DNA from: Microbacterium sp. cx-55 | Lineage (GTDB): Bacteria; Actinomycetota; Actinomycetes; Actinomycetales; Microbacteriaceae | Length of the DNA: 64,000 nucleotides | Reading direction: 5' to 3' | Assembly: GCF_021117345.1 (NCBI RefSeq) | Contig: NZ_CP088261.1 | Coordinates: 124,001-188,000, forward strand | Part shown: positions 32,927 through 42,387 of the stretch, piece by piece | How positions within the stretch are numbered: the stretch's first letter is position 1 | How the letters are laid out: every line of letters begins with the position of its first letter | Notes under the pieces: model-generated | What the model was told of the DNA's origin: nothing | Databases searched by the model: none | What the model saw: the letters and a program-made list of their open reading frames with translations, nothing else | Made by a program: the position numbers and the translations under genes

Positions 32927-33997
32927 ATGAGCACGATCGACGACGAGCTCGCGGCGCTCCGGAGTCGCGCGTACGGGCCGGCAGCCGACATCTGGTCAGA
33001 CCCGGCCGCGGTAGCGCGCTTGAAGGAACTGGAGGACGCCGCCCGCCAGGATGCGCTCCCCGGCACCCTGGAGATGCAGGAGCCGGCAGATGACCTCGAG
33101 GCGCTCTTCGGTGCGCCCGGATCGGCAACCGTTCCCTCCGGTACGCGCGAGCCCGTGGTGCCGCCGCGCCCGTCCCTCCCCGCACCCGTGTCCGTGCCGG
33201 TGCAGGCGTCCGCATCCGGGTCCGCGTCCGTGGGGTCTCCCTTCTCCGGCGCGATCAAGCACGCGGCTCTCGCCGAGCCGAGCTCCGCCGGTCCGAGCTC
33301 CGCCGATCCCGCCTTCAGCGACCCGACCGCGAGCAGCCGCCGTGCCGCCCGCGCTGCGATCCGCACGACTGACCGCGCGGACCCTGCAGCCGAGCTCGCC
33401 GAGCCGGCAGATTCCGCCGACCCCGCCGAGCAGGCCGAGCCGGCCACGGCCGAGCCGCCCCCCGCCCCCGCGCTGAGTCCTCGCACGCGATGGGCGTGGG
33501 TCGCCAGCCTCGTCGCGGCGGTCGTGATCACGGCGGGTCTGACGGCGTGGCTGTTCCCCTTCGGTGTTCGGGACAGCGCGCACGTAGACGCGCGGCTGTC
33601 GGCGCAGCCCGGAGGCGGTGACTCCGCGGTCACCCGACAGCTCGAGCAGTTCGGGACGCAACGCGACATGACCGCGGCCGACGCGATCTACTTCGGCGAG
33701 TACAAGGGGCTCGGGGTCTACGCCGTCGGGGACTGCCTCTATACGGCGATCACCTCCGACAACGACGGAGAGGGGCCGGGGCTGTTTTCCTCCGGATGCG
33801 GCGTCGGCCCGTTGCCGGCCACGATGGACGTGTTCCTTCCGGATGAGTCCTCGAACACCCAGTACTACGGAGGCACCTACCCCGCGCAGTTGGCGGAGGA
33901 ATTTCCGGATGGCGGCATCATCCGCTTCACGCGCGACGGCGACAACGTCCTGGTGACGGAGGCGAAGAACCCGGCGCCGACCGGAGAGCCGAGCTGA
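32927..33997 (+). CDS. Single-pass membrane protein with conserved cytoplasmic N-terminal motif
   Basis: A 356-residue protein. GAAGGAG lies 7 nt before the ATG. The N terminus reads IDDELAALRSRAYGPAADIW, then a helix (VARLKELEDAARQ). A long Pro/Ser/Ala-rich cytoplasmic stretch follows, a membrane span at about residues 188-210 (VASLVAAVVITAGLTAWLF), and an extracellular domain of about 140 residues with two Cys (GDCLYT, SSGCGV). No named family is recognised. The gene at 34935-35759 has the same layout and N-terminal motif, and a corresponding extracellular segment. The extracellular Cys pair may form a disulfide. Confidence 0.7.
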   Translation: MSTIDDELAALRSRAYGPAADIWSDPAAVARLKELEDAARQDALPGTLEMQEPADDLEALFGAPGSATVPSGTREPVVPPRPSLPAPVSVPVQASASGSASVGSPFSGAIKHAALAEPSSAGPSSADPAFSDPTASSRRAARAAIRTTDRADPAAELAEPADSADPAEQAEPATAEPPPAPALSPRTRWAWVASLVAAVVITAGLTAWLFPFGVRDSAHVDARLSAQPGGGDSAVTRQLEQFGTQRDMTAADAIYFGEYKGLGVYAVGDCLYTAITSDNDGEGPGLFSSGCGVGPLPATMDVFLPDESSNTQYYGGTYPAQLAEEFPDGGIIRFTRDGDNVLVTEAKNPAPTGEPS

Positions 33998-34019
33998 ACC
34001 CGAACGGTGCCGTTCAGCT
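33992..34019. terminator. Bidirectional terminator overlapping convergent stop codons
   Basis: AGCTGAAC (33992-33999) pairs with GTTCAGCT (34012-34019); an alternative inner hairpin pairs GAACGG (34002-34007) with CCGTTC (34010-34015). The element overlaps the stop codons of both convergent genes, only 16 bp apart. Confidence 0.6.
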
Positions 34020-34925
34020 GCGGAGGACGATGTTCTCGGGCTCTTCCCCGCGCAGCAGATGATCGATCTGGCGGCGAACGAGTCGCGCGATGCGCGGCTG
34101 CATGGCCGTCGTCGCCCCACCCACGTGCGGGGCGATGAGAACCCCCGGAAGCGTCCACAGCGGGTGGCCTTCGGGCAGCGGTTCGGGGTCGGTCACATCG
34201 AGTGCCGCACGGATGCGGCCGCGTCGCACGTGGTCCACGAGGGCGTCGGTGTCGATGAGCGGTCCGCGTCCGACGTTCACGATGAGCGCGCCGTCGGGGA
34301 GCGCAGCGAGTTCCGCATCCGAGATCACATGCCGGGTGCTGTCGGATCCGGGCAGCGCGAGGAAAAGGATCTCGGTGTCGGCGAGCACCGCGTGCAGATC
34401 GGCGAGGGCGGATACGGCGATGCCGTCCTCGACGCGCTCTCGGGAGGCGACCGCCCGAAGCTCCACCTCGAAGGGGGCGAGTCGCGCGGCGATCGCCTTA
34501 CCGACGCCGCCGTATCCGAGCACGGTCACGCGGCGGTCGGCGAGGCTCTCGGCGAAGACGGGCGTCCACGTGCGGTCGCGCGCGAAGTCATCGAGGTGGC
34601 GCTGCACCGCGAGCGCGAGCCCGACGGCGAGTTCGGCGGTCGACGTCTCGTGCACGGTCGCGGCGTTCGCGAAGACGACACCGGCGGGCAGGTGCTCGGC
34701 GGCATCCTCGTACCCGATCGACTGACTCTGCACGAGCCGGGTGCGAACGCCCGAGAGGTGCTTCATCACGCTCCGCGCGCTCATATACGGCGGCACCACC
34801 AGGTCGATGTTGTCGCGCGGCGCGCTCTGCTGCATATCCCAGACGATCACCTCGACCCCGTTCGGCAGAGGTTCGAGATCGGCGGCGAGTTCGGGCGAGG
34901 GGACGGTCACGACGAGGGTGCTCAC
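34014..34925 (-). CDS. D-isomer-specific 2-hydroxyacid dehydrogenase
   Basis: A 303-residue NAD(P)-dependent dehydrogenase. The nucleotide-binding motif is VLGYGGVGKAIAARLAPF and the catalytic Arg lies in NVGRGPLID. The Glu is in ALDVTDPEPLPEGHPLW and the His in LIAPHVGG. It reduces a 2-oxoacid to the D-2-hydroxyacid or the reverse; the specific acid is not apparent. GTG at 34925 lies exactly 6 nt after TAGCGT (34932-34937), so the mRNA is probably leaderless. It is convergent with the membrane-protein gene at 32927 and reads away from its paralogue at 34935. Confidence 0.9.
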   Translation of the reverse strand: MSTLVVTVPSPELAADLEPLPNGVEVIVWDMQQSAPRDNIDLVVPPYMSARSVMKHLSGVRTRLVQSQSIGYEDAAEHLPAGVVFANAATVHETSTAELAVGLALAVQRHLDDFARDRTWTPVFAESLADRRVTVLGYGGVGKAIAARLAPFEVELRAVASRERVEDGIAVSALADLHAVLADTEILFLALPGSDSTRHVISDAELAALPDGALIVNVGRGPLIDTDALVDHVRRGRIRAALDVTDPEPLPEGHPLWTLPGVLIAPHVGGATTAMQPRIARLVRRQIDHLLRGEEPENIVLRS

Positions 34926-34934
34926 CCCTCGACG

Positions 34935-35759
34935 CTAACCCCGCGAGGCGAATCGCGGTGCCGATTGCGGTTCGGTAATCGTCTCACCGGGATCGCTGGC
35001 GCGAACGACGACCTGACCCCCTGTGTGGGTAAAACGGAGGACCGCGTTGTCGCCGTGACGTTCGCGCAGCCGCGCCCACCTCACCCCGCTCCCTTCGCCG
35101 ATCGTGATCTCCGCGAACGCCTCGAAGTCGTCGGCCGTGCATCCGCCCTGAAAGAAGTTGTCGATCTTGACCATGACGCAGTTGCCCGTAGGCGTGTCGC
35201 CGGTGCCAGGTGCGTGACTGGTGACCACCGTGACGCCGAGGTAGTCCTCGAATCGCGTCACTTCGCCGTCGAAATCGTCGAGGTCCGGCGGAACTCCCAG
35301 TTCGCTCGCTTCAGACAGGGTCGCCACCACGGTGGGGTCGTACTGGAGGGCGGCAACGCTGATCGCCGCCCCAGCGACGCCCGCGATCAGCAGCGAGACG
35401 ATCCAGGTCGCGATCGCACGGGGGCGTCGACGAGAAGCGGGTAAGACCGCGACGGATGCGGCGCTGCCGGCGGTCGCGCGCGTCAACGCATCCGCGCTCG
35501 CGTCCTCATCGGGGCGTCCCGAGTAAACTGGATGTGGTTCCGCTGTCGCACCCGGCGCGTGACCCTGACTCGTCGTCGGCTCGCCCGCGTCCGGGGCGAC
35601 CACTGCCGAGTCACCTGCTGCCGACCTCCGGCGCGCGCGCCGTGTGGCCTCCAATTCTTGCAGGCGCGTCCGCGCGGCCGGGTCGTCGGCGATGTCCGGG
35701 TGGGGTCCATACGCGCGCTCGCGCAGCATCGCCAACTCATCATCCGGGGCGATGTTCAC
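34935..35759 (-). CDS. Single-pass membrane protein, paralogue of 32927-33997
   Basis: A protein of about 274 residues. The N terminus PDDELAMLRERAYGPHPDI and following helix TRLQELEATRRARRR match the gene at 32927. A Pro/Ala-rich stretch, one membrane span (AIATWIVSLLIAGVAGAAIS) and an extracellular domain with two Cys (GNCVMV, QGGCTA) follow. The GTG at 35759 aligns with the paralogue's start; GATAAT at 35779-35784 on the minus strand could be its -10, giving a short leader. Earlier starts (GTG 35777, TTG 35795) cannot be excluded. The paralogues sit either side of the dehydrogenase gene. Confidence 0.65.
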   Translation of the reverse strand: MNIAPDDELAMLRERAYGPHPDIADDPAARTRLQELEATRRARRRSAAGDSAVVAPDAGEPTTSQGHAPGATAEPHPVYSGRPDEDASADALTRATAGSAASVAVLPASRRRPRAIATWIVSLLIAGVAGAAISVAALQYDPTVVATLSEASELGVPPDLDDFDGEVTRFEDYLGVTVVTSHAPGTGDTPTGNCVMVKIDNFFQGGCTADDFEAFAEITIGEGSGVRWARLRERHGDNAVLRFTHTGGQVVVRASDPGETITEPQSAPRFASRG

Positions 35760-35862
35760 CCGCCCAGGATGTTCCACAATTATCGCCGCCCGCAACCCAT
35801 CCCCGCCGCCCGCGCCTCGCCCCGCCGAGGCGGAGACGAGACGCGGGCGGCGGAACGCGGGC

Positions 35863-37068
35863 TCAGCCGGCGGCGACGGCGACCTCGTTCGGCTGCACGT
35901 CGAGCGTGGTCGTCGCGACGATCTCGCCGGTCGTGAGGTTCACGGCGTGCACCGCGTTCGCGGCGGGCTCGGTGACGTAGGCGATGTCGCCCGACACGAC
36001 GATGGCCGGATGCGGATCCTGCCATTCGACCGGACCCTCCCAGGCGCCGATCACCGGGTACTCTGCGGTCAGGTCGCCGGTGGCCGGGTCGAGCACGTGG
36101 ATCGCCCCGTCGGTGCCGAGGACGTAAGCGAGGTCGCCCGGGCCGCGGGCGATATCGCGGAAGGTGTATTCGACGCCCTCCGGCAGCGGCACGACGTCGA
36201 GGGTCTTCGCTTCCGTGTCGATCAGCGTGACGCGAGAGAGCAGGTAGCCCTCCGCATCCGGGTCGTCCTTGTAGTCGCCGACGACGAGCGGGCTCGTCTC
36301 GCTGACGTACGCGTTGCCCATGCGTCCGTAAGGCTGATCGGGTGACGCGAGCTTCGTGATCTCGCCGTCCCGGTAGATCAGTGCGCCGTTCTCGCAGCCG
36401 AACACGACGGCTTCGTTGGCGGCCGTGCCCTCGCCGTGCACGCCGGGGCAGTCGGCGCTGGTCGCGAGGACCCTGCCGTCCGCGCCCGTGACGGAGATCC
36501 CGGTGCGACCGTCGGCGTTTCCGACGGTCGTCAGAAAGGTGCCGTCCTCGAGCATGACCGAGACGCCGTGGTGCGCCTCGACGCCCGGCACCGTGGTGCT
36601 CGGCGGCAGCACGTCGTCGGCGTTCGCGAAATCGGACGTGTCGACGATCGTCGTGTCGCTCGTGCCGTCGGCGTACATGAGCGTCTTGCCGCCGTGACGC
36701 ACGACGTGTCCGGGCGCCTCGGCGGCGAAGATCTGATCGGTGAACGACGGGGCGGATGCGGCCGCCGCGCCCGTATCGAGCACCTGGAACCCCTCGCTCA
36801 TCGTCACGAGAACGTGACTGCCGTCGCCGGCGGCGCTCAGCCGGGTGAACTCCTCGGACGGCAGATCGGCGACGGTGTCGAGGCTCGCACCGTCGAGCAC
36901 GAGGATGCCGCCGGCGTAGCTGATCGCGAGACGTTCGACGCCGGCCGACGCATCCGCCGATGCGCTGTCGGTGGAGGTGCCGGATGCGGGGGAGCACGCG
37001 GCGAGTGCCGCGACGGCCGTGAGGCTCAGCGCGATCAGGCCCGCGCGGGCCAGGGGGGTGCGATGCAT
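35863..37068 (-). CDS. aztD: AztD-like zinc metallochaperone lipoprotein
   Basis: A 401-residue secreted lipoprotein (lipobox ALAAC, Cys25) with a beta-propeller-type body. Candidate zinc ligands include EAPGHVVRHGGK, GVEAHHGVSV, CPGVHGEG and DPHPAIV. In characterised azt systems AztD is a beta-propeller chaperone that passes zinc to the binding protein AztC. It is the last gene of the aztB-aztD-like-aztC-aztD operon, 57 bp after aztC. A related but distinct copy lies at 38049-39260. Regulation is expected through the Zur-type box at 40127-40141. Confidence 0.85.
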   Translation of the reverse strand: MHRTPLARAGLIALSLTAVAALAACSPASGTSTDSASADASAGVERLAISYAGGILVLDGASLDTVADLPSEEFTRLSAAGDGSHVLVTMSEGFQVLDTGAAAASAPSFTDQIFAAEAPGHVVRHGGKTLMYADGTSDTTIVDTSDFANADDVLPPSTTVPGVEAHHGVSVMLEDGTFLTTVGNADGRTGISVTGADGRVLATSADCPGVHGEGTAANEAVVFGCENGALIYRDGEITKLASPDQPYGRMGNAYVSETSPLVVGDYKDDPDAEGYLLSRVTLIDTEAKTLDVVPLPEGVEYTFRDIARGPGDLAYVLGTDGAIHVLDPATGDLTAEYPVIGAWEGPVEWQDPHPAIVVSGDIAYVTEPAANAVHAVNLTTGEIVATTTLDVQPNEVAVAAG

Positions 37069-37125
37069 GGAGGGTGTGCTTCTCTCTCTCGGGGTGGCAC
37101 CGACCCGGTGGGCCGGTGGCCGGGC

Positions 37126-38052
37126 TCAGGGGGAGAGCCCGGTGGCGATGCGCTCGGTGTTGACGCGCATCATGGTCAGGTAGTCGGGTGCACCGCCGTC
37201 GGCGTCGGTCAGTGACTCGGTGAAGAGCTCGACGACGGAGATGTGCACATCGGCCTCCTCCGCGAGAGCGCGGACGAGGCGGTCGGGCGACGAGGATTCG
37301 GCGAACACGGTCGTGACGCCCGCGTCTTCCACGGCCGACACGAGATCGGCGAGGTCGGACGCACTCGGCGCCGCGAGCGTCCTGCCGCCGGGGATCACCG
37401 TGCCGACGATCCGGAACCCGAACCGATCGGCGAGGTAGCCGAACACGTGATGGTTCGTCACGAGCGCCCGCCGTTCCGGGGGGATCCCGGCGAACGCCGT
37501 GGTCATCTCCGCGTCCAGTGCGGTGAGCTCAGCGCGGTAGGTCGCGACGGCGGCGGCGACCGCATCCGCATCCATCCCGTCGATCGCGATGAGGCGCGGT
37601 TCGAGCGCGTCGACGACGGCGATCATGCGTGCCGGGTCGGTCCAGAAGTGCGGGTCGGGGGTGCCCGCCGCATCTCCCGACGCGTACGGGAGCACCTCGA
37701 TCGCGTCGCCGGCGATGAATGACTCGACACCGGATGCGGCCGCGCCATCGAGGTGCTGCTGCAACCCCTCCTCAAGCCCGAGGCCGTTCGACACGACCAG
37801 ATCCGCGCTCTGCAGCCGCGCCGCCTCCTGTGCGGAGATCTCGAACGAGTGCGGATCGGCGTTCGGCTTCATGAGCGTGACGACCTGCGCGTCATCGCCG
37901 ACGAGCTCCGCCACGACGTCGCCCATGATGTTGGTCGAGACGACGATGAGGGGGCGATCGTCGGATGCGGACCCGGCCGCGCATCCGGTGAGAGCGATCA
38001 CGGCGAGGGCCGCCAGGGCGCCCACACTCCGCAGCAATCGGGTCGTGCTCAT
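37126..38052 (-). CDS. aztC: Zinc ABC transporter substrate-binding lipoprotein AztC
   Basis: A 308-residue cluster A-I (ZnuA-like) metal-binding lipoprotein (lipobox LTGC). Zinc ligands are expected at His in NADPHSFE, His in DPHFWTDP region, His in LVTNHHVFGY and an Asp/Glu near VFAESSSPD. The long His-rich loop of ZnuA is missing, as is usual for AztC. The GGRTLAAPSASDL segment and the long linker helix fit the fold. Its ATG overlaps the stop of the upstream AztD-like gene by 4 bp. Confidence 0.9.
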   Translation of the reverse strand: MSTTRLLRSVGALAALAVIALTGCAAGSASDDRPLIVVSTNIMGDVVAELVGDDAQVVTLMKPNADPHSFEISAQEAARLQSADLVVSNGLGLEEGLQQHLDGAAASGVESFIAGDAIEVLPYASGDAAGTPDPHFWTDPARMIAVVDALEPRLIAIDGMDADAVAAAVATYRAELTALDAEMTTAFAGIPPERRALVTNHHVFGYLADRFGFRIVGTVIPGGRTLAAPSASDLADLVSAVEDAGVTTVFAESSSPDRLVRALAEEADVHISVVELFTESLTDADGGAPDYLTMMRVNTERIATGLSP

Positions 38053-39260
38053 CGTCCGGTCTCCACGAGGTGGACGGGGGCGGTCGGGGTCACGAACGTG
38101 CGCGCGATTCGCGCGGCGTCGGCGTAGTCGATCTCGTACAGCAGCCGTTCGACGGGGGCGTTCAGGTAGGCGCGATGGTCGTCGGCGATGAGACGCACAC
38201 CGGATGCCGAACCCGCGGCGATCGTGTCGGCGACGAGCGGTTCGGTGGCGGCGAGGAGAGCGCCGGACGCCCCATCGATGACGAGCACGCGTCCGTCGGC
38301 GCCCAGCCCGAGAACGTGCTCGGCTGCGTCATCCACCGCGGTGACGGTCAGGAGCGGAGCCGGTGACGGCAGCACTCGCCACGAGCGTTCCCGGGTGTCG
38401 AGCAGCAGAATGCGTCCGGCGGCGTCGAGTCCCGCGACGGTCGGGCGACCCTCCCGGTTCGCGAAGCCCGTGACGGGACCCACTCCCTCGGGGTACGGGA
38501 TGCGCTCGATGCGGACGGTGTCGGCCGTGACCGTCGCGAGCAGCGCGCCGTCTCGGCATCCGAGAACGGCGCCGACCCGCGTCGTGATCGTGCCGCGCGG
38601 GTCGACGCACGGCACGGTCGATTCGGCAACCGTGTCGCCGGTCGACTCGTGCACGGTCACCGCACCGGCTCCGTCGGTCACGAGCGCGAACGATCCGACG
38701 GGCACGACGTAACCCGCGTGCGGAGTCGTGTTCAGCCGGAACGACTCGACGATCTCGCCCTTCGACAGCGAGGCCGTGTCGAGGAGCACGGCGGCGCCGG
38801 TCTCGGCGAAGAACAGCCCGATTCCCCCGGTCGTCGACGAGTTCGTGGTCGCCACCGCGACGGCGCCCGCATCCGGGACGGTGCCGAGAATCCGCGGTTC
38901 TGCGCGGTAGTAGTGGAAGTGGTCGACGTGATCCCAGGTCCACACGCCGCTGTCGACGATGCGCACACCGTCGCCCGCGGCGAAGAGGTAGCGCCCGTCG
39001 CTGGCGGTCGTCGTGACCGAACCGATCCCGCCGATGTCGGTGGATTCTTCCGTCAGCAGGTCGAGGTGGGCGACCGCGCCGGTCGGGTCGACGGTCATCA
39101 GGTGCAGCTGCGGTTCGCTCATCTCGGCCGCCCCGCTGACAGCGCCGTGGGTGTCGGTGCCGTCGGTGGGCGCGTCGGGGGCGCTCGCCGGTCCGGCGCA
39201 GGCCGTGAGAGCGAGGAGCGCGGCGGCGATCGTCGGGATCAGGATCGGATGCGGACGCAC
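38049..39260 (-). CDS. Second AztD-like zinc-binding lipoprotein
   Basis: A 403-residue lipoprotein (lipobox LTAC) with the same beta-propeller character as AztD. The His-rich motif WDHVDHFHYYRAEPRI, NTTPHAGYVV and CRDGALLATV recall AztD-family repeats. The GTG at 39260 is preceded by AAAGGA and overlaps the end of aztB by 22 bp. It lies between aztB and aztC, so the locus encodes two different AztD-type proteins. It may be an alternative zinc chaperone or a partner of the first; sequence alone does not say. Confidence 0.78.
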   Translation of the reverse strand: MRPHPILIPTIAAALLALTACAGPASAPDAPTDGTDTHGAVSGAAEMSEPQLHLMTVDPTGAVAHLDLLTEESTDIGGIGSVTTTASDGRYLFAAGDGVRIVDSGVWTWDHVDHFHYYRAEPRILGTVPDAGAVAVATTNSSTTGGIGLFFAETGAAVLLDTASLSKGEIVESFRLNTTPHAGYVVPVGSFALVTDGAGAVTVHESTGDTVAESTVPCVDPRGTITTRVGAVLGCRDGALLATVTADTVRIERIPYPEGVGPVTGFANREGRPTVAGLDAAGRILLLDTRERSWRVLPSPAPLLTVTAVDDAAEHVLGLGADGRVLVIDGASGALLAATEPLVADTIAAGSASGVRLIADDHRAYLNAPVERLLYEIDYADAARIARTFVTPTAPVHLVETGR

Positions 39261-40105
39261 GGGGTCCTTTCGAGAGCGGGGCGGGAGTGCAGGTGCCGCG
39301 CTGCGCCGCGGATCGTGCACGACAGGGCGGCGAAGGCGATGGCGACGGCGGCGACCCCGGCGCCCGCGGCGGTGCCGGCGTGCCACGACAGTGCGAGGCC
39401 GGTCGCGACGGCGGCGATGCCGAGAACGGCGGCGAGCAGCATCGTGGGCAGGATGCGGTGGGTCCACTGCCGCGCCGCGACGGCCGGGGCCAGCAGCAGG
39501 CCCACGACGAGAAGCGAACCGACCGCCTGGTAGGACGCGACGACGGCGAGGGTGACGAGGCCGACCAGCGCACCGTTGGCGATCGCTGGTCGGAGCCCGA
39601 GCACGTGGGCGACCCGCACATCGAACGCCGCGGCGACGAGCGCCCGGTGCGCGAGCGCGGCGACCCCGGTGCCGACGGCCGCCGCGGCGGCGAGGAGGGC
39701 GACGTCAGCCCAGGTGATGGCGAGGATGTCGCCGAACAGGATGGCGGTCGCGTCGGTGGCGAAACTGCCCGAATGCGAGATCACGATGACCCCGAGCGCC
39801 AGCATCGCCACGAAGAGCAGTCCGATGCTGGTGTCGTACGAGAGACGCCCACGGCGCTGCAGTGCGCCGATCCCCGCGCTCATGGCGACCGCGCTGAGCG
39901 CCGCGCCGACGAGTACCGGGAGCCCCCAGACCGTCGCGAGGGCGACGCCGGGCAGCATGCCGTGGGCGAGGGCCTCGCCGAGGAACGCCATGCCCCGGAT
40001 GACGACCCAGGTGCCGACGACGCCGCACAGCACCGCGACGAGCGAGCCGCCGACGAGGGCGCGCTGCATGAAATCGACCTCGAGCGGGGCGAGCAAGGGG
40101 GGCAT
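39239..40105 (-). CDS. aztB: Zinc ABC transporter permease AztB
   Basis: A 288-residue permease of the ABC-3 (ZnuB/MntB) family with about eight hydrophobic segments. The conserved early block is VIRGMAFLGEALAHGMLPGVAL, and YDTSIGLLFVAMLALGV follows. First gene of the minus-strand azt operon. TACGGT at 40114-40119 (minus strand) lies 8 nt before the ATG, so the transcript may be leaderless or nearly so; a Zur-type box is 22 bp upstream of the start. Confidence 0.9.
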   Translation of the reverse strand: MPPLLAPLEVDFMQRALVGGSLVAVLCGVVGTWVVIRGMAFLGEALAHGMLPGVALATVWGLPVLVGAALSAVAMSAGIGALQRRGRLSYDTSIGLLFVAMLALGVIVISHSGSFATDATAILFGDILAITWADVALLAAAAAVGTGVAALAHRALVAAAFDVRVAHVLGLRPAIANGALVGLVTLAVVASYQAVGSLLVVGLLLAPAVAARQWTHRILPTMLLAAVLGIAAVATGLALSWHAGTAAGAGVAAVAIAFAALSCTIRGAARHLHSRPALERTPCVRIRS

Positions 40106-40126
40106 GGGAGTCGACCGTAACGTTAA

Positions 40127-40141
40127 TGAGAATGGTTCTCA
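40127..40141. promoter_or_regulatory. Zur-type operator between aztB and aztA
   Basis: TGAGAATGGTTCTCA has perfect 6-bp arms around TGG and closely matches the actinobacterial Zur consensus TGAAAATGATTTTCA. It sits between both divergent -10 candidates (40114-40119 minus, 40149-40154 plus), so one repressor dimer could silence both arms when zinc is plentiful. Confidence 0.85.
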
Positions 40142-40160
40142 AATCGGTTAGGCTCGGATC

Positions 40161-40823
40161 ATGCTGCTCGTCGACGACCTCATGTGCGCCGCCCGATTGG
40201 ACGGCGTCACCGTGACGATCGGGGGCGTCAGGGTGCTGCATCCGCTCGATCTTCGCGTGCGTCGCGGGGTGCTCACCATGATCTCCGGACCGAACGGGGC
40301 CGGCAAGACAACGCTGCTCGAGACCCTCGCGGGCGTTCGAAGGCCGACGGCGGGCACGGTCGATCGCGCGGGTGTCGCCGCGTTCGTGCCGCAGCGCACG
40401 GCGATTCCCGACACGCTGCCGCTCACGGTCGGAGAGGTCGCCGCGATGGGGACGTGGGGGCGACGGGGCCGCGCCGCGCCCCGCGCCCTATCCCGGTCCG
40501 CTCGTCGGACGGCGATCGAGCGGGCGCTCGGTGCGCTCGATCTCGCCGCGCTGCGGAGGACTCCGTTCGCCGCGCTCTCGGGCGGGCAACGTCAGCGTGC
40601 GCTTCTCGCGCAGGCCCTCGCCCGCCGCGCCGACCTCGTTCTGCTCGACGAGCCGACGACGGGTCTCGACGACGAGAGCGCCACCCGCATCGAACGGGCG
40701 ATGGATGCGGAGCTCGCCCGCGGCGCGACGGTCGTCTGCGTCAGCCACGACGCGGCGCTCCGTGCGCGCGCGCACGACACCGTCCGGATCGAGGACGGCC
40801 GCATTCTGCGCGCGGCGTTGTAG
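40161..40823 (+). CDS. aztA: Zinc ABC transporter ATP-binding protein AztA
   Basis: A 220-residue ABC ATPase. Walker A is GPNGAGKTT (about 44-52), the Q-loop VPQRTAIP, the signature LSGGQRQR (about 142-149), Walker B LVLLDEPTTGLDD and the H-loop CVSHD. ATG at 40161 lies exactly 6 nt after TAGGCT (40149-40154), indicating leaderless initiation; a second ATG at 40182 is less likely. It is divergent from aztB and drives the AztBC zinc importer. It is short but complete. Confidence 0.9.
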   Translation: MLLVDDLMCAARLDGVTVTIGGVRVLHPLDLRVRRGVLTMISGPNGAGKTTLLETLAGVRRPTAGTVDRAGVAAFVPQRTAIPDTLPLTVGEVAAMGTWGRRGRAAPRALSRSARRTAIERALGALDLAALRRTPFAALSGGQRQRALLAQALARRADLVLLDEPTTGLDDESATRIERAMDAELARGATVVCVSHDAALRARAHDTVRIEDGRILRAAL

Positions 40824-40885
40824 AACTGCAGGGTCCTAGAACCGCCTGGTCGGAAACGTGAACGGACCGACGCGCCAAACCCGGC

Positions 40886-41589
<704 letters not shown>

Positions 41590-41593
<4 letters not shown>

Positions 41594-41838
41594 TCGACCA
41601 CCTCGATACCCACGACGTCTTCGATCACGGAGTTCGAGAGCACTTCGTCGGCGATCCGGCGGGCCTCGGCGAGCACGCTCTCATCGACCTCTCCGTCGAC
41701 GGTCAGTTCGAAGCGCTTGCCGATCCTCACCTGCGAGAAGGCGTCGGTTCCCATGCGCGCGAGTGCGCCCGAGACGGCCTTCCCCTGCGGGTCCAGAAGT
41801 TCGGCCTTGGGCATGACGTCGACGACGATCGTGGGCAT
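41590..41838 (-). CDS. purS: Phosphoribosylformylglycinamidine synthase subunit PurS
   Basis: An 82-residue protein matching the small dimeric PurS subunit. [21 protein letters not shown] and KRFEL are the conserved blocks. It bridges PurQ and PurL. ACGGAG lies about 9 nt before the ATG. It is the first gene of the purSQ pair. Some longer upstream in-frame sequence exists, but the family length fits this start. Confidence 0.93.
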
Positions 41839-41876
41839 GAAACGCTCCGTGGGTGCGCGGTCGGGCGGGCGTTCCC

Positions 41877-42281
41877 ATGCTACCGGCCGCGCCCGCCGTC
41901 GCCGCGTCGTGGCGCTTCGAGCCCGAATCCGGCGCATCCTCGATCACCCGCACCGCGGGATGCTCCGTCTTCTGGGCTGTGGGCGTCACCGCGCTTCGGG
42001 ATGGAGCCGGACTCTCGGCCGAGCTCGCCTCCGATCTTGCCCGCGACGCCCGTGCCCCGCGCGTCTATCTCGTGGAGCCCACCGGCGCCTTCGAAGACGA
42101 CCCCAATGTCACCGACAAGAAGTTCCCGGGCAACCCCACCCGTTCCTACCGCAGCGTCGCGCCGCTCCGTGTCGTCGGGGAGGTCACCGACTGGACGCCG
42201 TTGACTCCCGAGGCGCGGCAACAGTGGCGCAGTCGGATCGTGGACCGTCCGCCGCACGAGCGCGGCGAGATCATCAACTGA
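41877..42281 (+). CDS. Arr-like (rifampin ADP-ribosyltransferase-type) protein lacking the usual N terminus
   Basis: A protein of about 134 residues. The second half has the Arr hallmark VEPTGAFEDDPNVTDKKFP followed by GNPTRSYRS and PLRVVGEVTDW, with a preceding segment (LARDARAPRVYL) that aligns with Arr. The N-terminal FYHGTKAD-type motif that binds NAD in Arr is absent; instead the start reads LPAAPAVAASWRFEPESG. It is therefore either a divergent family member with another NAD-site sequence or a decayed gene. No frameshift restoring the motif was found in the other plus-strand frames. Start choice (ATG 41877; GTG 41853 possible) is uncertain. It is divergent from purS. Confidence 0.6.
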   Translation: MLPAAPAVAASWRFEPESGASSITRTAGCSVFWAVGVTALRDGAGLSAELASDLARDARAPRVYLVEPTGAFEDDPNVTDKKFPGNPTRSYRSVAPLRVVGEVTDWTPLTPEARQQWRSRIVDRPPHERGEIIN

Positions 42282-42387
42282 CCGGGACGGACTCGGCGAA
42301 CGTCTCAGGCGTGAGCAACGGTACGTGAGCTGAGGCTCGGCCGCGGAGCGTGACCGAACCGTTACGTCGCGCATTCATAGGAAATCC

